A stretch of DNA of 10,674 nucleotides from the NCBI GenBank assembly GCA_949450265.1, contig CASTMW010000050.1:1-10674 (forward strand). The letters are read 5' to 3'. Source of the DNA: an uncultured Eggerthellaceae bacterium (GTDB lineage Bacteria > Actinomycetota > Coriobacteriia > Coriobacteriales > Eggerthellaceae). The notes under the pieces were generated by a model. It worked only from the letters and a program-made list of their open reading frames with translations, made no database searches and was not told where the DNA came from. This document shows, piece by piece, positions 5,881 to 10,674 of this stretch. The first letter of the stretch is position 1. Every line of letters starts with the position of its first letter. The translations under genes and the position numbers were made by a program.

Positions 5881-6687
5881 TCAGCGACGCGCGAACAAGG
5901 TGTTGTTCGTTTCCAGCCAACTGGGCACCGTGCCGGTGTCGAAGCCGTCGGCTGGGTCCACCACCAGCGCATACATCTCTTCTTCGGCCAGTAGCGCATC
6001 CAGCGCATCGGTCAGCTGCACCTCGCCGCCAACGCCGGGCTGCACGTCGGCCAGAAGCTCCATCACCCGCGGGGTCAGCAGATAGCGCCCGAACACCGCC
6101 AAGTTGCTGGGCGCATCCTTCAAGGTGGGTTTCTCCACCAGGGCATCCACCTTCCACACACCATCGGAGACCTCGGCCCCGGCGATGACACCGAAACGGC
6201 TGACCTCTTCGTCGGGAACGGGCATGACGGCGATGACGCTGGCGCCCCCATGAGCATCGGAGACCGCCTGCATGGCAGGCAGCATCTGGTTGCCCGGCAC
6301 GAGCACATCCCCCAAAAGCACGTAGAACGATTCGCCGCCTGCCACCTCAGCAGCGCAGCGTACCGCATGCCCAAGCCCCAGCGCCTCGTCTTGGTACACG
6401 TAGCTCACGTTCAGGTTGCCCACGTATTCCACCGCATCGGCATAGGCATCCTTGCCGCGTTCGCGCAGCAAGCGCACCAGATCGGGGTTGGGGGAGAAGT
6501 GCTCTTCGATAGCATGCTTCTCGCGGGAATTGACGATGACGACCTCATCCGCAGCGCTGGCAAGCCCTTCTTCCACGACGTATTGGATGGCTGGACGGTC
6601 AACGACCAGCAGCATCTCTTTGGGGACCGCCTTCGTGGCGGGCAAGAAGCGGGTTCCAAGACCAGCAGCGGGGATGATAGCCTTCAT
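5881..6687 (-). CDS. galU: UTP-glucose-1-phosphate uridylyltransferase
   Basis: GalU joins UTP and glucose-1-phosphate to give UDP-glucose, the donor for cell-wall, capsule and glycolipid sugars and for galactose metabolism. The 268-residue protein begins with the nucleotidyltransferase signature GLGTRFLPATKAVPKEML (9-26), then VVDRPAIQYVVEEG, ALGLGHAV (102-109), LLGDVLV (124-130) with the metal-site Asp127, VEKP (184-187), FGRYLLTP (199-206) and GEVQLTDAL (221-229). It is some 20-30 residues shorter than common GalU proteins. Two departures: the usual Pro after KEML is Leu27, and the C-terminal D-x-G-x-K-x-G-[YF] block reads FDTGTVPSWL (249-258). AAAGGA (6693-6698) stands 5 nt before the ATG. 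A related sugar-nucleotide transferase is possible, but GalU fits best. Confidence 0.9.
   Translation of the reverse strand: MKAIIPAAGLGTRFLPATKAVPKEMLLVVDRPAIQYVVEEGLASAADEVVIVNSREKHAIEEHFSPNPDLVRLLRERGKDAYADAVEYVGNLNVSYVYQDEALGLGHAVRCAAEVAGGESFYVLLGDVLVPGNQMLPAMQAVSDAHGGASVIAVMPVPDEEVSRFGVIAGAEVSDGVWKVDALVEKPTLKDAPSNLAVFGRYLLTPRVMELLADVQPGVGGEVQLTDALDALLAEEEMYALVVDPADGFDTGTVPSWLETNNTLFARR
5892..5912 (+). terminator. Weak candidate terminator for ackA, inside the galU 3' end
   Basis: CGAACAA (5892-5898) and TTGTTCG (5903-5909) form a perfect 7-bp stem with loop GGTG, followed by TTT (5910-5912). It lies 37 nt after the ackA stop but within the last codons of the opposing galU gene. The stem is rather AT-rich and the T-run short, so termination is uncertain. 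Confidence 0.3.
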
Positions 6688-6716
6688 GGATGTCCTTTCT
6701 TCGATGATGTGGCCCT

Positions 6717-6722
6717 ATCTTA
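6717..6722 (-). promoter_or_regulatory. Candidate proximal -10 for galU
   Basis: On the minus strand TAAGAT fits the actinobacterial TAnnnT -10 pattern and lies 29 nt before the galU start codon. No -35 at proper spacing is seen. Confidence 0.25.
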
Positions 6723-6885
6723 CCAATCTTGCTCGGGCAAGGGGATGTGCGTAGGTTGAATGCGCACGGACCGTATCGCCTGGCGTTTGGCGTGGCCTTG
6801 GCGATCGAGGGTGCGAAACGGTCGGATGGGCGCGGCAGCGCTCGTGCACGTCGAACCGTGAAGAGGGAGCGGGCGGAGAAGGCGA

Positions 6886-6906
6886 CGCCCCCGAAGTTCG
6901 GGGGCG
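6886..6906. other. Strong GC-rich hairpin without T-run
   Basis: CGCCCCCGAA (6886-6895) and TTCGGGGGCG (6897-6906) are perfect inverted 10-bp arms around a single base; as RNA this gives an 8-bp stem of almost pure G-C with a 5-nt loop. Neither strand has a T-run after it, and no gene ends nearby, so an ordinary intrinsic terminator is unlikely. Confidence 0.7.
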
Positions 6907-6925
6907 CCAGAAAAGAGGGGATGAT

Positions 6926-6962
6926 GCGGCGTGTGCCGCTCTGCTTCAAAAGGGTAAAGCAG
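6926..6962. other. Two adjacent small hairpins
   Basis: GCGGC (6926-6930) pairs with GCCGC (6935-6939) around GTGT, and directly beside it CTGCTT (6941-6946) pairs with AAGCAG (6957-6962) around a 10-nt loop. They lie 20 nt from the strong hairpin and would precede it on a minus-strand transcript toward galU. Confidence 0.5.
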
Positions 6963-7017
6963 GCCTTCGATCAGGCGCGCCATCCCAAGGGACGTCGCAC
7001 CTCATGTCGGCTCGTCC

Positions 7018-7023
7018 AGTATA
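7018..7023 (-). promoter_or_regulatory. Candidate distal -10 toward galU
   Basis: On the minus strand the hexamer is TATACT, differing from TATAAT at one position. Transcription would begin near 7011 and pass through all three hairpins, giving a galU leader of about 320 nt. No clear -35 is present. Confidence 0.3.
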
Positions 7024-7142
7024 GGAAACGCATTTGAAGCCCTTATGATGCAGTTTTGGACAGATTATGGATTCTAGGACGTGCGCCGTTCATGTCACTT
7101 CCGTGCCCTGAGCGCACCCATCGCGCAATATGGATAAAACAT

Positions 7143-7171
7143 TTGTACGATGCTCGGCTGCATGCTACTAT
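7143..7171 (+). promoter_or_regulatory. Promoter for rarA, placing the transcript start at the ATG
   Basis: TTGTAC (7143-7148), a 17-nt spacer and TACTAT (7166-7171) fit the loose actinobacterial TTGnnn / TAnnnT pattern. The expected transcript start, 6-7 nt after the -10, falls at 7178-7179, the A of the rarA ATG. No Shine-Dalgarno sequence precedes that ATG. Confidence 0.5.
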
Positions 7172-7178
7172 GATGCGC

Positions 7179-8504
7179 ATGGATACGATCAGCCTGTTCA
7201 GCGATATGGAAGATGCCAACCGCAAGGCGGTGGCGCCGCTTGCCGTGCGCATGCGCCCGCGTGTGCTGGAAGACGTGGTGGGGCAGGCGGGTGCTGTGGG
7301 CGAAGGAAGCTGGTTGCGTGCGGCCATTGAAGCTGACACGCTCAGCAGCGTTATCCTCTTCGGGCCAGCAGGCACAGGCAAGACCTCCATCGCACACGTC
7401 ATCGCCGAGAGTACGCAGGCTGTGTTTGTGGAAGTGTCAGCTGTGGGCGGCACTGTCAGCGACCTACGGCGCGAGATCGCCGCTGCTGAGAAGCGCCTGA
7501 CTGCAACGGGCGGCCGCACCATCCTGTTCGTGGACGAGATCCATCGGTTCAATCGCAGTCAGCAGGACGCACTGCTCCATGCGGTGGAGGACCGGGTGGT
7601 GGTCCTTGTGGGCGCTACCACGGAAAATCCCTTCTTCGAGGTCAACTCGGCGCTGCTCAGCCGTAGCCGCATCGTGGAATTGCAGGCGCTCTCCGATGCC
7701 GATATCGGCCAGCTGCTCGACCGGGCGCTTGCCGAAGAGCGCGGCCTGGCCGGTGCCTTCGCGCTGGACGATGACGCGCGGGCAGCCATCGTTTTGCTGG
7801 CGGGCGGGGATGCCCGCAGTGCGCTCTCCACGCTGGAACTGGCAGCCCAGCTGGCGCATTCCGCCGACGATGCGTCCGGCCCTGCCATCATCACCGAACA
7901 GATGGTGCGCACCGCCACCCCGCACCGCTCCTTGCCCTACGATAAGGACAAGGATATGCACTACGACATCATCTCCGCGTTCATCAAGAGCATGCGCGGC
8001 AGCGACCCTGACGCGGCGCTCTATTGGCTGGCGCGCATGATCGACGGGGGAGAGGACCCGAAGTTCATCGCGCGGCGCATCTTCATCCTGGCGGCCGAGG
8101 ACGTCGGCAATGCCGACCCTCAAGCGCTGCTCATCGCCGAAGCGGCGTTCCGTTCGGCAGAGGTCATCGGGTATCCGGAATGCCAGCTTATCTTGGCCCA
8201 AGCGGCCACCTACATGGCCTTGGCTCCCAAGTCGAACGCGGCCTGCGGCATCTTCACGGCGCTGCAAGAGGTGCGCCAAGGTCCGCTGCGGCACGTGCCT
8301 GACAACCTGCGCGACCGCCATCGTCCCGGTTCGGACGACTATGGCGAATACAAGTATCCGCATAACTATCCGGGCGGCTGGGTGGAACAGCAGTATCTGC
8401 CTGATGGCGTGCAGCGCGGCTCGTTCTGGCACGCTGGCGAACGTGGGTGGGAAGCGTATCGAACCGATGCCATCGCGCGCGACCGCGCCGACCGACAGGA
8501 CTGA
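7179..8504 (+). CDS. rarA: Replication-associated recombination protein A (RarA/MgsA family AAA+ ATPase)
   Basis: RarA (MgsA in E. coli, Mgs1/WRNIP1 in eukaryotes) is a tetrameric ATPase related to clamp loaders that acts at stalled or damaged replication forks. The 441-residue protein has the family length. Visible: PLAVRMRPR near the N-terminus (20-28), Walker A GPAGTGKT (62-69), Walker B LFVDEIH (116-122) followed by RFNRSQQDALL, sensor-1 region GATTENP (145-151), the SRSRI arginine segment (161-165), sensor 2 GDARSALSTLELA (210-222), and the C-terminal oligomerisation part with MRGSDPDAALYWLARM (272-287), EDVGNADPQA and YKYPHNYPGGW (391-401). Longer in-frame starts, up to 7056, add an unrelated tail; ATG 7179 is preferred by homology and by the promoter position. 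The next gene, a DUF948 protein, begins 219 nt later. Confidence 0.95.
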   Translation: MDTISLFSDMEDANRKAVAPLAVRMRPRVLEDVVGQAGAVGEGSWLRAAIEADTLSSVILFGPAGTGKTSIAHVIAESTQAVFVEVSAVGGTVSDLRREIAAAEKRLTATGGRTILFVDEIHRFNRSQQDALLHAVEDRVVVLVGATTENPFFEVNSALLSRSRIVELQALSDADIGQLLDRALAEERGLAGAFALDDDARAAIVLLAGGDARSALSTLELAAQLAHSADDASGPAIITEQMVRTATPHRSLPYDKDKDMHYDIISAFIKSMRGSDPDAALYWLARMIDGGEDPKFIARRIFILAAEDVGNADPQALLIAEAAFRSAEVIGYPECQLILAQAATYMALAPKSNAACGIFTALQEVRQGPLRHVPDNLRDRHRPGSDDYGEYKYPHNYPGGWVEQQYLPDGVQRGSFWHAGERGWEAYRTDAIARDRADRQD

Positions 8505-8568
8505 TGTCTGCCGTCGTGCCGACCGTTAAGGCTGACGCGTCGCGTCGGGCATCCGTTCGGTGGCGGCC

Positions 8569-8603
8569 ATGCGCGACCCTTCGCCGCTACGCGTCGCGCG
8601 CAT
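8569..8603 (+). terminator. Weak candidate terminator or structured 3' region after rarA
   Basis: ATGCGCGAC (8569-8577) can pair with GTCGCGCGCAT (8593-8603) with a 2-nt bulge, giving a 9-bp GC-rich stem. A pyrimidine run TTCTTT follows only some 20 nt later, so this is not a standard intrinsic terminator. ACGCGTCGCG occurs twice in this gap (8535-8544 and 8589-8598). Confidence 0.25.
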
Positions 8604-8680
8604 CTGACCGTCTGCCTGCGGCTTCTTTACGACATTTCAACCTGCGGGCGAATGCTCACGCAAAACCGCTGCCTAAGACA

Positions 8681-8686
8681 TAGAAT
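8681..8686 (+). promoter_or_regulatory. Candidate -10 element for the DUF948 gene
   Basis: TAGAAT matches TATAAT at five of six positions and lies 37 nt before the ATG at 8724. The region 16-18 nt upstream has no clear -35. Confidence 0.4.
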
Positions 8687-8703
8687 ATCTGACCAAGTCA
8701 GAT
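8687..8703. repeat. Perfect palindrome at the presumed transcript start (possible operator)
   Basis: ATCTGAC (8687-8693), CAA, GTCAGAT (8697-8703): 7-bp arms with a 3-nt centre. It begins at the base after the -10-like TAGAAT, so it would cover the transcript start and end 4 nt before the ribosome site. It could bind a dimeric regulator or form a short 5'-end hairpin. Confidence 0.5.
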
Positions 8704-8707
8704 TGGC

Positions 8708-8715
8708 GAAGGAGG
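8708..8715 (+). promoter_or_regulatory. Ribosome binding site deciding the DUF948 start
   Basis: GAAGGAGG ends 8 nt before ATG 8724, fixing the start just ahead of the membrane segment rather than at the in-frame ATG 8652. Confidence 0.8.
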
Positions 8716-8723
8716 CGTGGAGC

Positions 8724-9326
8724 ATGGATGTCATCAATATGATCCTTCCGATCGTATACATCGTGGTGGGTGTGGCTTTGATATGGTTCGTCGTCGAATT
8801 GATCCTGACGATCCGCCGCGCGCGCGGCATGGCCGATGAGGTTCAGAAGCAGATCGAGCCGACGCTCGATAACGTGCAGCAGTTGACCGAGGACGTGAAG
8901 CCCTTAGTGGAGCGCGTGTCGCTCACGGTGGATGCTGCTAACTTGGAGATTATGCGTGTTGACGAGATACTCCAAGACGTGAACCAGATAACAGGCACTG
9001 TCACCCGTGCGGTTGACACAGTGGACAACGTAGCGAACGCGCCCATGGACCTGGTGAACTCGCTGACTCGCAAGGTGCGAAACAAGCTGGGCGGTAAGCA
9101 AGCATCCGACATCTCCAAGGAGATGGGCCAGGCCAAGGCCGACGGCTTTGACAAGGTGGAGGACGCCATGCTTGACGGCATCGACGCCGACCTTCCTGAC
9201 ACCGACCGTGTCGGTAGCGTCAATAAGGGCTATACTGCCGTGAAGGCGGACATGGAAACGTCCGTTCCCACTGAATCTGGATGCGAGGTCCCGGCACACA
9301 ATGACGCAACAGGATCGACCGACTAA
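8724..9326 (+). CDS. DUF948 domain membrane-anchored coiled-coil protein
   Basis: The 200-residue protein has one N-terminal membrane helix (about 7-29, NMILPIVYIVVGVALIWFVV region), followed by basic RRAR, which should leave the rest in the cytoplasm. Residues about 35-115 are amphipathic and helix-rich, with repeats of the sort QIEPTLDNVQQLTEDVKPLVERV, typical of DUF948 (PF06103), a family of general-stress or unknown proteins found in Firmicutes and Actinobacteria. The remainder is polar and probably disordered, with KVRNKLGGK at 117-125. The last 26 nt overlap the following permease gene, so the two are probably translated together. Family assignment is good; the cellular role is unknown. 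Confidence 0.82.
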   Translation: MDVINMILPIVYIVVGVALIWFVVELILTIRRARGMADEVQKQIEPTLDNVQQLTEDVKPLVERVSLTVDAANLEIMRVDEILQDVNQITGTVTRAVDTVDNVANAPMDLVNSLTRKVRNKLGGKQASDISKEMGQAKADGFDKVEDAMLDGIDADLPDTDRVGSVNKGYTAVKADMETSVPTESGCEVPAHNDATGSTD

Positions 9327-10674
9327 GAAGACCAAGAGCACGGAAACGGAGCGCACCAGCGCGTTGAAGCGCGTTGCTGCGCTCCCATCCACGGTCAGCG
9401 TCACCGCACCCGCTGATACGGCGGACGTCAAGCTCAAGCGCTGGTTCATGCGTATTTGGACCGCAGTTGGCGCCATCATTTTGATTGGCGTAGCTATCTA
9501 CCTTCTGAATGTGCTGGCGCTTCCTGTTAGCATGATCATCTGGACGCTGTTGTTCATCTTTATGCTGCGCCCGCTTGTCAATGGTTTGGCCGATCGCGGT
9601 ATGAATCGTGTGCTGGCCACCACGCTTTCCTATATCATCATGTTCGTGGTGCTTGCCGCAGTATGCTTCTTGATGTTCTCGCCTATGTTCGGTTTGCCTG
9701 AGCAGTTCCGTAATCTACTGTCAGGTATTCCCACCTACGCGGACAACATCACCCACTGGTTCAACACCGAATACGGAAAGTATGCCCAGTGGTTCGAGAA
9801 CGACACCATGAAAAATCTTATTGACAACGCAACCTCTTCGTTGTCTAGCTGGGCATCAGGTATGGCCTCGGGGGCTGCCACGGCTATGGTTGATATGAGC
9901 GCAGGCGTGGCTAATGCCTTCATGGCTATTGGCTTTGCGCTGGTCATTGCATTCTGGTTCTTGATGGGGCTTCCTGATCTGCGTAACGAGATAAAGCGTC
10001 TCCTTGATTCGCATTTCCTGCACATCACCTTTACGCGTATCATGGGTGGCTATATCAAAGGCATGATTTTGCAATGCCTGCTGATCGGCGTGGCGTGCGG
10101 CATCCTGTTCGCCATCGCAGGCATCCCGAACGCGCCTGCGCTGGGCGTTATTACTGGCGTGCTGAACATCATTCCCATCATTGGTCCATGGCTGGGCGGT
10201 GCGGCAGCAGCCATCACCGCAGTGTTCGTCAGCCCACTGACGGCGGTCATCGCGTTGATCGGCACCATTGTCATCCAGCAGTTCGTCTACACCTTCATCA
10301 GTCCTAAGATTATGTCCAATTCGGTTGACGTGCATCCGGCGCTCACACTGATCGCCATGATGTTTGGAACAGCTATCGGTGGTGCGATGAGCGGCATCCT
10401 AGGGTCGCTGGTGGGCATGTTGCTGGCCATCCCGGCGGTGGCGGTGATGAAGTCATGCTTTGTGTACTACTTCGAGAAGCGAACTGGTCGTCAGGTGGTC
10501 AGCGAAGATGGCGTGTTCTTCAAGGGTACTCCCCAAGAGGATCAAGATGGTGCAGCGCATCCGCTCATGGATGCTACCTCCAGTTTTGAACCCGTGCGAA
10601 GCAAAAACGGCCTGATTGCCCGTTTTCGCAAAGTGGAGCACCGCAAGGGTAAAGGTGCAGTCGAAGGTGAGGGA
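9301..10674 (+). CDS. AI-2E family (PerM-type) transporter, 3' end outside window
   Basis: The frame runs from ATG 9301 to the right edge without a stop: 458 residues visible. After a basic, polar N-terminal tail (1-48) come hydrophobic segments at about 52-74, 76-90, 107-127, 203-224, 257-275, 281-300, 303-334 and 345-383, the pattern of the UPF0118/PF01594 family. Family signatures are clear: LNIIPIIGPWLGG (288-300), QQFVYTFISPKIM (326-338), VDVHPALTLIAMMFG (342-356) and the glycine-rich GGAMSGILGSLVGMLLAIP (360-378). A charged cytoplasmic tail follows. Some members are proposed to move autoinducer-2 or act as Na+/H+ antiporters; the substrate here is unknown. GAGGT at 9285-9289 lies a rather long 11 nt before the ATG, so coupling to the overlapping DUF948 gene is likely. 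Codon choice has more T-ending codons than ribD or ackA. Confidence 0.88.
   Translation, partial: MTQQDRPTKKTKSTETERTSALKRVAALPSTVSVTAPADTADVKLKRWFMRIWTAVGAIILIGVAIYLLNVLALPVSMIIWTLLFIFMLRPLVNGLADRGMNRVLATTLSYIIMFVVLAAVCFLMFSPMFGLPEQFRNLLSGIPTYADNITHWFNTEYGKYAQWFENDTMKNLIDNATSSLSSWASGMASGAATAMVDMSAGVANAFMAIGFALVIAFWFLMGLPDLRNEIKRLLDSHFLHITFTRIMGGYIKGMILQCLLIGVACGILFAIAGIPNAPALGVITGVLNIIPIIGPWLGGAAAAITAVFVSPLTAVIALIGTIVIQQFVYTFISPKIMSNSVDVHPALTLIAMMFGTAIGGAMSGILGSLVGMLLAIPAVAVMKSCFVYYFEKRTGRQVVSEDGVFFKGTPQEDQDGAAHPLMDATSSFEPVRSKNGLIARFRKVEHRKGKGAVEGEG

Larger units (their letters stand above)
6688..7178. other. 491-nt non-coding region with serial hairpins between galU and rarA
   Basis: No credible gene is seen; the open frames here lack ribosome sites and are arginine-rich in the way of chance frames in GC-rich DNA. 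The region holds three hairpins (6886-6906, 6926-6939, 6941-6962), a minus-strand TATACT box (7018-7023), a run of CGCCA units on the minus strand near 6778-6805, and the rarA promoter at its right end. It could be a long structured leader of galU, a small RNA, or both. No match to tmRNA, SRP RNA, T-box or a riboswitch core I know was found by eye. Confidence 0.55.

Noticed and set aside
6886..6906. Strong hairpin read as an ordinary rho-independent terminator
   Set aside because: Neither strand has a T-run after the stem, and no gene ends nearby on either strand.
6720..6983. Minus-strand frame of 87 codons in the same gap, with a plausible first 30 residues
   Set aside because: No ribosome site before the ATG, codes through the G-C hairpin, and the second half is typical chance sequence. 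Kept only as a remote possibility.
6729..7037. Plus-strand frame of 102 codons in the galU-rarA gap
   Set aside because: Starts with TTG, no Shine-Dalgarno sequence, highly basic product with no recognised motif; it also spans the strong hairpin.
7056..7178. Upstream extension of rarA to the first in-frame ATG
   Set aside because: The extra 41 residues are not like RarA N-termini, and the best promoter lies within this stretch.
7464..8432. Long minus-strand open frame (322 codons) opposite rarA
   Set aside because: It mirrors the codon structure of rarA, which has full AAA+ motifs; the product has no recognisable domain, is Arg/His-rich, and has no ribosome site.

Overview
This window looks like chromosomal DNA from a high-GC actinobacterium. 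The likeliest source is an anaerobe of the Coriobacteriia (Eggerthella or Slackia type). That placement is an inference from the GC-rich codon choice, good AGGAGG-type ribosome sites, a lone acetate kinase, a DUF362 iron-sulfur-type protein and the order rarA / DUF948 / AI-2E-type permease. No 16S rRNA or other decisive marker is present. I see no rRNA, tRNA, CRISPR array, insertion sequence, integrase or phage gene. The gene content is mostly housekeeping.

Layout. (1) Positions 1-2862, plus strand, are a tight run: the C-terminal part of a DUF362 protein (cut by the window edge), then ribD, ribE and ribH. These give the deaminase/reductase, riboflavin synthase and lumazine synthase of riboflavin synthesis. 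The GTP cyclohydrolase II / DHBP synthase genes (ribA, ribB or ribBA) are not in this run. (2) 2913-3869 is a CorA-family Mg2+ channel, only 50 nt after ribH and possibly on the same transcript. (3) 3903-4469, minus strand, is a small lipoprotein of unknown role, convergent with corA and divergent from ackA. (4) 4649-5854 is acetate kinase, with a short leader and no pta beside it. (5) 5881-6687, minus strand, is UDP-glucose pyrophosphorylase (galU), tail to tail with ackA. (6) 6688-7178 is a 491-nt stretch with no credible gene but with three successive hairpins, one very strong, and a TATACT box pointing toward galU. (7) 7179-8504 is rarA, an AAA+ ATPase of replication-fork maintenance, apparently transcribed as a leaderless mRNA. 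(8) 8724-9326 is a DUF948 membrane-anchored coiled-coil protein, overlapped by 26 nt by a polytopic AI-2E-family transporter that runs off the right edge at 10674.

How the genes work together. The rib genes form one biosynthetic unit, with overlaps or short gaps suggesting translational coupling. The DUF362 stop and the ribD start are one base apart, which ties an uncharacterised iron-sulfur-type protein to flavin supply. ackA makes ATP and acetate from acetyl phosphate; galU makes UDP-glucose for cell-surface glycans. DUF948 and the permease are coupled and probably act at the membrane together.

I found no clear new multi-gene system. The observations most worth a second look are the structured non-coding region upstream of galU, the leaderless rarA start, the DUF362-rib coupling, the palindrome at the DUF948 promoter, and the tandem 11-bp repeat between the lipoprotein gene and ackA.
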